A DNA stretch of 64,000 nucleotides from Dolomedes plantarius (Eukaryota; Arthropoda; Arachnida; Araneae; Dolomedidae). The position numbers and the translations under genes were made by a program. Position 1 is the first letter of the stretch; each line of letters begins with the position of its first letter. Below are positions 11,312-22,103 of the stretch, in pieces. The notes beneath the pieces were generated by a model. The model ran no database searches, had not been told where the DNA came from, and saw only the letters and a program-made list of their open reading frames with translations. Where the stretch lies: positions 49,320,033 to 49,384,032 of the forward strand of contig OU015500.1 of NCBI GenBank assembly GCA_907164885.2. Reading direction: 5' to 3'.

Positions 11312-12925
11312 CTAGCTGAAGTACCCGGCATTGCCCGGGATTTTAACAATATTTGTTAACCAAAATCAACACAGTATAAATAACATAGAAATAGTATATG
11401 TGAAATGTTTTACACATCTCAGAATTCAGGAATTTCAGCCTTTCATCATTGAAGCACTAAAATCCGAAAAGTAAAAATGTCAAATTGTCTAATGTTTGCT
11501 AACCAAAATTAATTTAAAACTAAACACGTTATAAATAACATAGAAAAAAACGTGAAATCTTATACACATGAATAAAATGAAAACCCAATAAAAAATATAT
11601 AAAATTATAATAAACTCCTCAGAATTCAGCTAGATTTAGCCTTTTATCATTTGGGCAAAAAAAGAAGCTGAAATTACAGGTTTAGCTGAAATTTCAAATA
11701 GAACCATGATATGACTGTAGCGTTGCCTCTTAAAAAATGAAGTGTTTGATTGAGGGCTGCAAACCATTCAACTCCTCTCCATATTAAACTCCTTTTCTCT
11801 CCATAATAAACTCCTCAGAATTTTGGTAGATTCAGCCTTTCATCATAGTACCATAAAACCTGAAACATCCTCTCCAGAAATATAAATTTATTAATTACAA
11901 TAATTAAACTCACGCAAATGTATGAATTACATAAGTTTTTTAACCAACATTTGAATAATTCGTAAATGAAAAAGCATATGAAAATAAAGATAATAAGAAC
12001 TTCCGGAATCGAAATGAATTACCCTTAATTTTTAATTAATAAAAAACCAACATGATATGAATAAAAACGATAGTTGTTTAAAAGCATATGAAAATAAAGC
12101 TGTTATAAAGATAATAATAAAAAAAGCATATGAAAATAATGCTCGCGTATGAAGTTAACTTTATGATATAAAGATAGTAATAATAATATAACGCGTGCAT
12201 AAAATATTTAGCTTTTCTAGCGAAATAAATTCATTTTTAGAAAAAAACTACTTTTAATTGAGAAATTAAATACATTGCACAAAATTTTGATTTTACCAAC
12301 TTTCTACCCTACAATTTACACCCTACTTCTTTGGAGTTGGGTGTTGAAACATTCTCTTTGAAAAATTTACACCCTACTTCTTTTAAATAGGGTGTAAATA
12401 TAAAGTTTTAACATCGAATTGAATGCCAGTTAAAAATTATTGTTGTTTAAAATCATATGAAAATTACGCTATTATAAAGATAAAAAAAAGCATAGGAAAA
12501 TAATGCGTGCGCATGAAGTTAACGTTACGATATAAAGATAGTAATAATAATATATATATATATATATAAAACAGTTCCGTAACTAACTGACTGACTGACT
12601 GATTGACTGACTGACATACAACGTACAGACCAAACCGCGGGAAATAAAAGGGCTGAAAATTTGCATGGCGATTCTTCTTTTAGTGTAGGAGTGCACTAAG
12701 AAAGATTTTTGAAAAATTCTTCTTAGATTTTTTTAAAATTAAATTTTTGAGTTGTTTTGGTAACTTTTTTTAAGTTTGCATTTAAAATAATAATAATTTG
12801 AGGGTTATAAAATTTATATCACGAAAAAGATCATAAAAATTTCTTTAATATGAAATCTTTTTCGAATCTTTACCTCCATTTTATGATTTTTGGTGAATTT
12901 TTAAAGATTAATTTTTAGAATTTAA

Positions 12926-14362
12926 CCTTTTACATGCCACACTATGATCAAGGAATAAAGTACCATATTTTGCTGCGTAACTTTGGTCGATAACTTCCAG
13001 GAAGTCGGTCCAACAGGTGTACTCCCCTCATTCCTTTATTATATAATTTTATAATGTAAGGTTAAGGAAAATCAACTTTTATTTTAGCTCGGACATATCT
13101 TTTTGCTCTTCCTAATGGTTCGTGAGTGATAAAATTTGATGTAATAGTTACAACAAAACTATCGTTCCAATAGCACATATAAACTTCTCCATCGCATCGG
13201 TAATCAAACTCTCCACGTTGAAATTTCGATATTTCTTTTGCTGTTTTAAGAGAACATTGTCCCGTTCTGGAATCTCGCACTGTGCCGATTGCCTTAAAGC
13301 CTTTGTTAGATAAATCTGTCAGCAGACTGTACGATGTAAAAAAAGTTATCGAAAAATATTTTGCGTTTCTCTGGATTGTCAATAAAAGATAATAGTTCGG
13401 AGACAACTTTTGATCCAAGTGGCAAATTTTCATTTTTCGAACTTTTTCCACCGTAGATAGACATAGCATAAGGATAACCATTTGCTGAGCAGATTATCCA
13501 AACTTTGAAACCAAAGCGAATTGGCTTTCCACTTATGAATACCTTAGCCGAACGATGTCCATAACACGGAACCATGGATTCATCGATACTCATATTTTCA
13601 TGAAAAAATCCAAATTGACGAAAATTTTTTCCCACCTCTTTATAAAAGGGAGAAATTTTTCCTAATTTATCGCCTGGTTCCAATTTACTATTATCAACAA
13701 TGTGGAAATAATTTTAACATCCGAAATTTATTTCTGGGCATTGTATTGTTAACAATTAGGATATGCAAATCTTCCTGAGAGCTCCAATATGTATTTTCAT
13801 CAGGTACTGAGTGGTAGCCACTAAACAACAGTAATCCAAGAAACTGCCGAATGTCATTTGCGTCGACGTCTAAAGAGTCTCCTTTTTGTAGGGCATACAG
13901 CTTTGTAAGTTCGGCTGAATTTTCTAAGTAATCAGACGCCAGAATCACTGATCACGTGTGATATCACTGCTTTTGTATATCGTTACATGCCAATGTTCCT
14001 TTTTTGGAACATTGCATTTTTACGCAGTCTTGAGGAAATATTTCTTGTTATTATTTTAATTTATTTTATTAACTCGTTAAACTTGTCCTTTGCAAGTACG
14101 ATGGGGAAATTTTTGGGTGGATTTGAATTTTTAGGAATTTTATAGAATTTTTTTTCTTACGTACTGTGAAAATTGTGAAAAAAGCTGATTTTTAGAAATT
14201 TTTCTACGCTAAAATATTCATATTTGAAAAAAAAAAGTCAAAAAATCAGTTATGCCTTCTATAATATACGTTAATTTTTTCAAACTGACAGATATCACAC
14301 TTTATTTTAAAAAAAAATATTAAACATGGTGTTCCAAAAAAGGAACATTGGCATGTAAAAGG
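12926..14362 (-). mobile_element. piggyBac transposon with TTAA target duplication
   Basis: Terminal inverted repeats CCTTTTACATGCCA (12926-12939) and TGGCATGTAAAAGG (14349-14362) are flanked by TTAA on both sides (12922-12925 and 14363-14366). The uninterrupted relative at 44107-44886 confirms the empty site. The right end has a palindrome (GTTCC..GGAAC) next to the terminal repeat, and a copy of the same terminal and subterminal sequence lies inside at about 13984-14015. A decayed transposase gene runs on the - strand. Confidence 0.9.
13062..13948 (-). pseudogene. piggyBac transposase, frameshifted
   Basis: Three overlapping - strand frames cover one transposase. The first (13948-13694) has the N-terminal DANDIRQFLGLLLFSGYH region. 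The second (13683-13306) has MSIDESMVPCYGHRS, with the first catalytic aspartate, then GKPIRFGFKVW and FFDNFF, with the second aspartate. The third (to 13062) has CYWNDSFVV, with the third aspartate, and ends at IKVDFP. The catalytic residues can be seen, but at least two frameshifts separate them, and both the acidic N-terminus and the C-terminal zinc-binding domain are absent. The product would have cut and pasted DNA at TTAA sites; it cannot now be made. Confidence 0.85.
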
Positions 14363-14690
14363 TTAATTTATTAAACGCTGATCACGTGATTCCTTTTTCT
14401 GTTACTTTAAATAAATTTATCTTCACATGAAATAGGCAAAAAATACATTTTTTTCTTGCTAATGCGGCAGACGATTGGACATTATTCAAAAAAATATTAA
14501 AATAATGTAAAAGATATGTTCCTCAAACTGTACTACATTAACTGTACTATATTCTTTAGTATGTCCTATGAGATTTAATTTGAATACTTTCTTCTACATT
14601 ATTTTGTCTATAAAAATATCCCTTACGATTTTTTATTAATATATTTTTTTTGTTTTTTTTACATCAATCGTATACATTGATCGTCGTATT

Positions 14691-14691
<1 letters not shown>

Positions 14692-14774
<83 letters not shown>
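14692..14774. repeat. (TA)n microsatellite
   Basis: Uninterrupted TA run of about 80 bp within Helitron B, absent from its relative at 44.1-44.9 kb, so it expanded after insertion. Confidence 0.95.
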
Positions 14775-14777
<3 letters not shown>

Positions 14778-15204
14778 CATTAATTGCATACACTGACATT
14801 GTATTTAATTTGAATGTACCGTTCGTTCAGGAACACCTGGTTTATGGAATACTAAAAGTTTAAAATAGTGGCGCCCTCTATTTATAATAAACCTACCAAA
14901 ATCCATTAAAAACTAAACACAGTATAAATAACATAGAAAAAAAAAAGCATACGAAATGTTATACACATTAATAATATGAAAACCAATTAAAAATATATAA
15001 ATGTATAATAAACACCTCAGATTTCAGCTATATTCGGTCTTTCATCATAAAAAAGCTGAAAAAAAAATTTTTAAAAATAATAAAATAAAATAAAAATAAT
15101 AATTTAAAAAATAATAAAATAAAATAAAGATAATAATTAAAAAAATAATAAAATAAAAGCTGAAATAAAAAAGCCTTCATAAAAAAGCTAAAAATACAGG
15201 TTTA

Positions 15205-15290
15205 GCAAAATCTGCACGATCCCATATTCGAACCCGAGACTTACGCGGTACCAAATGAAGCGTTTTAACGACTACGCCACGATTATACAC
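15205..15290 (-). other. tRNA-like sequence inside Helitron A
   Basis: On the - strand an A-box-like GTGGCGTAGTCGTTAAAACG is followed about 35 bp later by GGGTTCGAATATGGGATCG, close to an internal RNA polymerase III B box. The acceptor stem does not pair well, so I do not call a tRNA gene. A diverged copy near 11690-11760 has lost the boxes. It is probably a captured tRNA-derived SINE head. Confidence 0.45.
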
Positions 15291-15917
15291 AGAATTGGTG
15301 AGTAAAGTAAAAAATATACGCAATGAGTTTTTTGGAAAGTTGCTATGGGTTGGTGAATATACATACATTTATGGAGTAAGAGGAGTTTTAAGTGAGAAAT
15401 AAGTTAGCAGGATAGAAGCTTAGTCTTTAACTCTTCAATAGACACAAAGACATAAGCTAGGAAGATTGCAGTAGCGATTAAAAAAGATCGTGACACTTAG
15501 CGTGGTTGATTCGAATTTTCCATCGCGTGTGAGAGTGTCAATATGCCGTTGGATCCGATTTATTTTAGAGTATAAAATCTGACTTGAAAGATTTTTATTT
15601 TCATTTATTATTCTGGTTTAATATATAACTTGAAACTTTTTGATTTTATTTATTTTTATCTTTTCGCTCGCTGTTTGCTAGCTAACCCTAACGTGGACGC
15701 CATATTCAGAGCGGTGATTCCACAAAGTGTAACAGCTTACAAATTGTTGGTTTTTTATTAATTAAAAATCAACGGTAATTAATTTCGATTTTTGAAGTTC
15801 TTCAGACCCTCGGCTGTTTTTAAAGACGCCTGTATGTAAAATTTCACGATCGTTGCTCCTAAACTGTGTATTTCTATACAATTACAGAGATACAAACATT
15901 CATTTTTATATATTAGA

Positions 15918-16527
15918 TGTTAAAAATATTAAACTGTATATGAACTTAAAAAACTAAGTATTTTTTATTATACTTTCTGGAACTGACTTAACAGTTTAAA
16001 AGAAATTCACGATTACATAGAATTTCCTTCAAACCAATACATTCATCTGATTGGTCACAGTTTATAATGCTTGTTTGTTTTATAATGGTGGAAAAATTCT
16101 AATATTTTTCAGCGTCCGCTGAGAGATGAAATGCTTCCACCCCTTTAACCTGTCTTTTGTAACTTATACGAACCTGGTACAATAATGTGTTGCATAATAA
16201 AGCACTATTTTGCGCGTGATGTCTTAGTAAACATATATAAATAGTATTTCATTGTAAATGAATGGCATCAAATACAATTGCCTACATGGCTGGAAACACG
16301 CAGAAATCACAGCACGCTATACAAGGCCGCATTTTCTAATGGAAATGCGGATGAGCGCCGCAATAAATGTCTAAAATTTATAAATGAATATTCTGAAGGC
16401 ACGACTGCTAATGTACGTGACAACCTACGTCAGCGTAGGCACTAAGAATTTGGTGGTGTGAACGCAAGAAATTCCTTGTAGATTGTGCCGGCATCAAGGA
16501 AAAATACCCGTCGCTCTAATCTATCTA
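15918..16527. other. Spacer between two Helitrons
   Basis: No gene recognised. It holds a short hairpin GCCGCATTTTC..GGAAATGCGG near 16330 and otherwise unique sequence. Confidence 0.4.
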
Positions 16528-17457
16528 TCTATATAAATATTATTATTTCTTAAAGGTGTTTTATTTGTTTCATCCTTTTTTCTTCATACTAAACCAAAAT
16601 CGATAAATGAGGTACCATTGTAAAGACTAAGATCTCCGCATCGTGCTAATTGTTAATTTAGAATTACACATCTTATTGTTTGGTTAAAAATCGAAGTATA
16701 AACATTATAAACAATTTATCTTCCCCTAGATGGCACGCGCCTTAGCTTTTTTTATTTTACCATTATCAATAGCACTGAACTTTTAAATTTAAAAATCTTT
16801 TGCTTTTATTATCATTCTGTGATTTCATTAATGATAATCTTTATTGGCAACATCCGCGTAGGTGTACATTATTCTCTTTGGATGGAAAAACCATTCTTTT
16901 TGCACGGAAAAACCGTATATATTATTTCTAGAAGGTGATTTTTTGTGACGATCCCTTTCTCTCCTTTCACACTTAACCAAAATCGATAAATGAGGTACCA
17001 TTTTAAAGATTAAGTTCTCCGCTTCTGACGAATTGTTAATTCAAAATGACACATTGCATTATTTGTTTAAAATTCGAAGTGAAAAACTGACTTTTGACCC
17101 TAAAGTTCTTTACCTGGATGCGTCGAAAGGGCACGGTCAAATAGTGTGCATAGGTTTTGTAATGTAAATAACACATTTTCCACGAGTTTGTGTCATATTT
17201 AAGTTTTAATATTTTCTTCAAAGGTGTTTTGACGTATACACATGTCGTGTTCTCCTGTTTTGTCTTATGCTTCACCTCCAATATTGTGGCCAAAGGCGTT
17301 TTGTAATTGGTTTTGTATTATCCTTACGCACCACTGTTATTTGAGAAATAAACAATGGCTACAAATGAATCGGTTCTTCTTTCATCTTACTACAAACAAA
17401 CAACCTCGCTTTTATCATATTTTAATCGCATGCGAAAGGGTCGCACGGACCACCTAG
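16528..17457 (+). mobile_element. Helitron C, non-autonomous
   Basis: It starts TCTATATAAATATTATT after an A and ends with GGTCGCACGGACC, an imperfect hairpin, then AC and CTAG at 17454-17457, followed by T. It contains no Rep/helicase frame. Inside is a direct repeat of about 100 bp: AACCAAAATCGATAAATGAGG occurs at about 16593 and again at about 16977, each time followed by the same GTACCATT and TCTCCGC blocks. Confidence 0.55.
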
Positions 17458-17530
17458 TCTATTACATTCATAACACTGCGAAAAGAGAAGAAAAAAAATT
17501 ACATTTTCAAAAGTCTTATTAAATAGAAAA

Positions 17531-17618
17531 TGTTAGCTGAGTATGTCTTTTATGCTCCCTTTAGCTGAGTATCTGTTTTTTATGCTCCCTTTAGCTGAGT
17601 ACGTCTTTTATGCTCCCC
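17531..17618. repeat. Short tandem repeat, 3 units
   Basis: TTAGCTGAGTA followed by a T-rich link and TTTTATGCTCCC occurs three times in a row, just left of the fold-back element. Confidence 0.8.
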
Positions 17619-17629
17619 GTATACATATA

Positions 17630-18706
17630 CAGGGTTCCCACCTATATCCGTTACACCCCTCTTAACTTCTAAACGGTGACAGCTTAGACCATAAAGTTGG
17701 TGTCTAGGTATAGAAAAAAGGCTATGCGCTACTCGATGAGACAACTTATAACGCCATCTATCAACAAATTTTGGAATTGGCGTTTTTATCTCAAAAACGG
17801 TACAAGATAGGGAAACAAATCAATTACAAAGTTGTTCAGTATCATTTATTTAGTAAGAAAAGACACTTTTCGCACATTAATACTTAAAACAGAATGTAGA
17901 AAATGAACATTTGTTTGGTCACGATTTTGAAAACTGTCCTGTCATAAAGAGTGGAAGAAAGAAACTGAGTCACTCCCCTATCTTCAAGATCATTTATTTA
18001 TGTTGCTGAAAATGATCTCCATTACCCACCATACACATTTGCACTCTGGAATGGATTATTTAGTCCGTGAGGTGATCTTTTCGAGCTTCGTTCGCATTTC
18101 ACGACGCCATAGTGTTGAAAATCAAGACCAAACAAATGTTCATTTTTTACATTCTGTTTTCAGTATTAATGTGCGCAAGGTTTCTTTTCTTGCTAAATCT
18201 ATTGTGAAAGTAATTACTTTCACAGTTTGGCTGTTTACGCAAAATAGAGTATTAATTAATCTGAAAATGTGTATTGTGTAATTAATGAGTAATAATAAGT
18301 TGGCCAATCAATAAAAAGAATGCATTCCAATTTTGGCTTAATATTTCTGTAGAGTATCCTCACTGCTTGCATTACACAACGCAATGATAATAGAAAGCAA
18401 TGATGAATAATTTAATCAGCTAATTTTAATTTTAATGATAATCGAATAACCCATTTTAACATAATAGCGCCGTATAAATTACATTTTAACATCTATGATG
18501 CTGAACAACTTTGTATTTGACTTTTTTTACCGTATCTCGTACCGTTTTTGAGACAAAAACGCCAGTTCCAAAATTTGCCAATAGATGGCGTTGTAATTTG
18601 TCTCGTCGAGTAGCGCATAGCCTTTTTAGTTTACCTAGACACCAACTTTATGGCCTAAGCTGCCATCGTTTAGAAATTAAGGGGGTGTAACGAATATAGG
18701 TGGGAA

Positions 18707-18709
<3 letters not shown>
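17630..18709. mobile_element. Fold-back DNA element with long inverted repeats
   Basis: The ends CAGGGTTCCCACCTATAT and ATATAGGTGGGAACC are inverted, and similarity continues inward for about 235 bp (17630-17863 against 18477-18709) with scattered mismatches. A second inverted block, 17865-17945 against 18090-18195, lies further in and shares ACATTAATACT and AATGAACATTTGTTTGG. The right arm carries about 280 bp of extra sequence that starts next to a perfect 20-bp palindrome at 18204-18223. TATA flanks both ends, fitting a TA-targeting (Tc1/mariner-like) family. I see no transposase. Confidence 0.75.

Positions 18710-18776
<67 letters not shown>
18709..18776. repeat. (TA)n microsatellite
   Basis: TA run of about 68 bp starting exactly at the right end of the fold-back element. 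Confidence 0.95.
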
Positions 18777-18778
<2 letters not shown>

Positions 18779-19799
18779 CTTTTTTTTTTTTCAATGGTAC
18801 CTTCGTCCGTTAAGACTGCTCGTATAGTAGTCCTATTGGATTCGCTCAGCTCAATGTTAACCTATATATAGAAAATTTTTTCACTGATTGTCGACTTGGA
18901 TTTAAAGATTTTTTTTTATTCTACTCCATAATATAGATGAATTTTTTTTTATTTTTTTTTTTTTTACTCTGCTATGTATTTCATTTAGAAATCTCATCTC
19001 CCAAAGGAAGTTTTTTGCGTGTAAAACACAGTATACCACATTTTCGCCCCGAATAATTTCAAATTAAAAAAAAATTCCTTTTCTATTAAAAAATTACAGG
19101 GCACAATTTAAAAAAAAAAGTTATATTCTAGTCGACAATAATCGGGAAACATTAGCTGAACATTGAGCATTAACATTGATCTGAACGAATCCAATATGGC
19201 TGCTACCCAACAGCCTTAAGAGAAACCCAGATGATAGTGATTAAATGCTTACATGGCCCTTAATAATTGCTGAGCGTGTGCCAAATGAAATAATTTTCTC
19301 ATTAAGTAGTGAAAAGAATTACCCCGGTTTTTATCGCTTGTCACACAGCACATTGCTATCCAGTAAGTGATGACGTGACAGGCAATGACAGACGTCCTAA
19401 AAATCCAGGCTCACTCATAAACCTCCATCTTGTGTCCCGACTCACGTTGCATTTCACGTTTCACTTTGCCGAAACTCCCGTCACGCAATTTATTGTTTCT
19501 GTGTTTCACAAAATAGTGTTGTTAAAACTGGAAGGTCTTATAAGCAATGTATTTATACGTAATCAACTTTACCGGAGATGTTATTTGAATTTGAGTATGT
19601 GAAAAGACAAATAATTTTAAACTGCCTTATCCAATGATCTTTAAAAAAAACTCAAAAGAAGGTATTAGATTTTTCCAAAACAGGTCATCTAAGAAAAGAC
19701 TTTTAATAAAACGCTTTTATAAACGTTATATCAAAATGGCTACTTCACTTGGCGACAATGGGCAACAACATGTCTGATAAATCAAGGAGTCGTGGACAG
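18777..19799. other. AT-rich DNA without genes
   Basis: T-rich tracts at 18781-18792 and 18935-18965. No coding region recognised. Confidence 0.4.
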
Positions 19800-20206
19800 G
19801 GCTAACCAACTGCTATCACATGGAAAGGATCACTGGTATTCGGTCAAACGCCCTGATCTGGCCTTGCTCTTTAGAGGTCCGAGACCAATACAGTCTTCTC
19901 TGGCTCGTCTTCGGAGTGACCATACAAAAAGTATGCGCTTCGAAAACTCTACAAAGGTATTTCCCCCTTGTTCCTGTTCTGCTGCTCCTGCAAAACCTTC
20001 CCACATTGGGGACTGCTTATATATCCCCGTCAGCCCGGTTTGATTTGGTCAGCTTTTGCTACACGAGGGTTAATTAGACCAGGACCTACTGCTTAAAGCC
20101 GATTTCGAACGGCTACAAACGTCCATGCCAAGAGTGGGACTCGAACCCAGACTCTAGAACCGAATTCCAGCGACTTACCACTAGGCCATCGTCCAGCTCC
20201 CCATCA
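19800..20206 (-). mobile_element. tRNA-derived SINE
   Basis: Read on the - strand from about 20206, GGAGCTGGACGATGGCCTAG has a perfect A box (TGGCCTAGTGG) and, about 35 bp on, GGGTTCGAGTCCC has a perfect B box. The anticodon-arm region does not fold and a non-tRNA body follows toward lower coordinates, so this is a SINE and not a tRNA gene. The left end (about 19800) is a guess from sequence character. Confidence 0.65.
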
Positions 20207-20985
20207 GCATGCTTGCAGCAAGATCAGGATAATGCTGCCTCCCATTTGCTCACATGACAGAGCCTATGTACCACGTCTAGCATTTTCTAGTCTAGGGGCT
20301 TAGCAACAACAACTACAACATGGAGGGGTTTTTTGACCTTGCAACACTAACGCTCTGTTTGCCCAGGGATATGTATTGATATTTTTCTCATAAGAAGGTG
20401 TAATTTAAGATACTATTATTTTTAATTACTACTAAATGCATTAGAAATTTCTCCCGATAATTCTCTGTGAACCAGTACGAATACTTTTTGAAATCAGATT
20501 GTAAATGTATGTTGTATTGAAAAGAGGCCTCAAATATTCTTTCCTGTGGACTGTTCAATGTTTCATCACTGCTTTCAAATTAGTAAATTGATGAAACAAA
20601 ATAATTTTCACACCTTTACTTGTAATCTTTTATCTCTATTCTGTTTTATGTAATGTATACTCTGTAAACACTCAGTTCACCTAAAAATAAATGTTTGAAC
20701 TCACTACCTGCATATCAGGAACGTAGGTTTCGCCCACTTAGCTTGAAATTCAATTTCTTTTACAGCGAGTTATAATGAATGAACAAATCGAAAACAATAA
20801 ATGGTCACTTGCCAAATCGGTTAGGTCCATTAAAACAAAAAGTAGAGAAAAGTGATAAAACAATCTTGTTTTTTTTAATTCCTCTGAAAATATAAATTCA
20901 AACAAACAGTGTAGAAATGTATTATTGCAGATGTAGCTTTTATCCGACAACATATAAAAACTATAAGATAGAATATCCTCGGAGT
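20207..20985. other. Gene-free DNA
   Basis: No gene recognised. AATAAA occurs near 20687, but no coding region precedes it. Confidence 0.4.
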
Positions 20986-21002
20986 AATCGTTATTATTAT
21001 TG

Positions 21003-22086
21003 ATCGGAGTTACAAAAGGCTCTGTCAGACTTTCATGTACCAAAAAAGTTAATTAATCTTCTGAAGCTTACCTTTACAGGTACCTTCTCTTTGGTACGTA
21101 TTCAAGGAGAATTATCCAGGCCCTTTGAGATTTTTAATGGTATTAGGCAGGGAGATGCTCTTGCATGTCTCCTGTTTAATATAGCCCTGGAAGAGGTTAT
21201 TAGGGATGCTGGTATAAATACAAGGGGAGATATTTTTAACAAGTCTATACAAATTTTGGCATATGCTGATGATATAGACATAATTGCAAGATCTGCAAAC
21301 AGTCTGAAGGAGACTTTCCTAGCATTAGAAAAAGCTGCGGGAAAGCTGAAACTAAAAATAAATGAAGAAAAAACAAAATATATGTATTGCGGTAAAAAAG
21401 GAAACCATGTTAATTTATTTGAAATCGATAAAATATAAATTTCAATCTGTTAAAAAATTTACTTATTTAGGATCTGAAATTGAATATCGGAATGTATGTT
21501 ATGTTGAGATTGACCCAGAAATCAGGAAAAGAATTATCGCAGTTAATCGCTGTTTCTATGGGTTAAGGAACCAGCTGAAATCTCATCTTATCAAAAGAAA
21601 AACAAAGATCTTGCTATACAAAACTCTCATAAGACCAGTACTAACATAAGCCACTGAGACATGGCCATTGACATCAAGGGAAGGGAAGACAAGGCTCTGG
21701 TAATTTTTGAAAGGAGAGTTTTGAGGGCTATTTTTCGTGGTGTCCTTGATAATAGTATTTGGCGAAGGAGACACAATTTTGAACTATACAAACTGTTTAA
21801 AAATGAAGACGTAGTGAAATTTGTGAAATTGAACAGAATGAGATAGGCAGGTCATCTTTTGAGAATGGACTCTGAGAGAGCACCATTGAACGTTCTTACT
21901 GCAATCCCCTTCTGTGAAAGACAAAGAGGAAGACCAAAAAAGAGATGGAAGGACTGACTGCCTAGATTCGGACTTTAGTGCCATGAAGGTTAAGAACTGG
22001 AGATCCAAGGCTGGTGAGAGGGTAGTTTGGGGAAAACTTCTAGAGAGGGCTAGGGCCCACGCGGGGCTGTCGTGCCAATTATGATG
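21003..22086 (+). mobile_element. 5'-truncated LINE with 17-bp target duplication
   Basis: AATCGTTATTATTATTG lies on both sides (20986-21002 and 22087-22103), as expected for a target duplication at a 5'-truncated LINE. The insert begins in the middle of a reverse transcriptase domain and runs to the 3' end. Because such LINEs can also end in short TTA repeats, part of the right copy could belong to the element itself. Confidence 0.7.
21022..21960 (+). pseudogene. Non-LTR reverse transcriptase, C-terminal half
   Basis: It reads VRIQGELSRPFEIF, GIRQGDALACLLFNIALEEV (motif B region) and IQILAYADDIDIIARS (motif C, both aspartates intact), then KINEEKTKYMYC. A frameshift near 21430 leads to KKFTYLGSEIEYRN and RKRIIAVNRCFYGLRNQLKS. 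Stops (TAA near 21647, TAG at 21844) and another shift follow, ending with FVKLNRMR and the AGHLLRMDSERAPLK tail. The palm domain is cut at its N-terminus. The clade is not resolved from sequence alone. A related copy lies inverted at 30470-30905. Confidence 0.8.
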
Positions 22087-22103
22087 AATCGTTATTATTA
22101 TTG

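Larger units (their letters stand above)
12546..14819 (+). mobile_element. Helitron B copy inside Helitron A, 3' end lost
   Basis: From the TA-rich start through AAACAGTTCCGTAACTAACT and on to GAATGTAC, this matches the complete Helitron at 44107-44886 base for base over long stretches. Homology stops at about 14819, before the terminal hairpin and CTAG, and the 5' TC has been absorbed into an expanded TA tract. A 1.4-kb piggyBac copy sits in the middle and a long (TA)n tract has grown near the 3' end. Confidence 0.7.
11312..15917 (-). mobile_element. Helitron A, non-coding, carrying nested insertions
   Basis: Read on the - strand, the element starts TCTAATATATAAAAATG at 15917 and ends at 11312 with a perfect hairpin, CCCGGGCAATGCCGGG, then TACTTCAG and CTAG. 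The bases outside are A and T, so the insertion is between A and T. A 5' TC, a 3' hairpin and a CTAG (CTRR) end are the hallmarks of Helitrons. No Rep/helicase gene is present, so it was non-autonomous or has lost it. The internal sequence repeats: a 200-bp block around 11500-11700 recurs near 14900-15200, and a 105-bp block at 12080-12190 recurs at 12455-12560. Helitron B and a piggyBac element interrupt it. Confidence 0.65.

Noticed and set aside
19792..20077. Overlapping frames on both strands
   Set aside because: They lie in the body of a tRNA-derived SINE and resemble no protein.
20128..20200. Possible tRNA gene on the - strand
   Set aside because: A and B boxes are good but acceptor and anticodon stems do not pair, and a SINE body follows.
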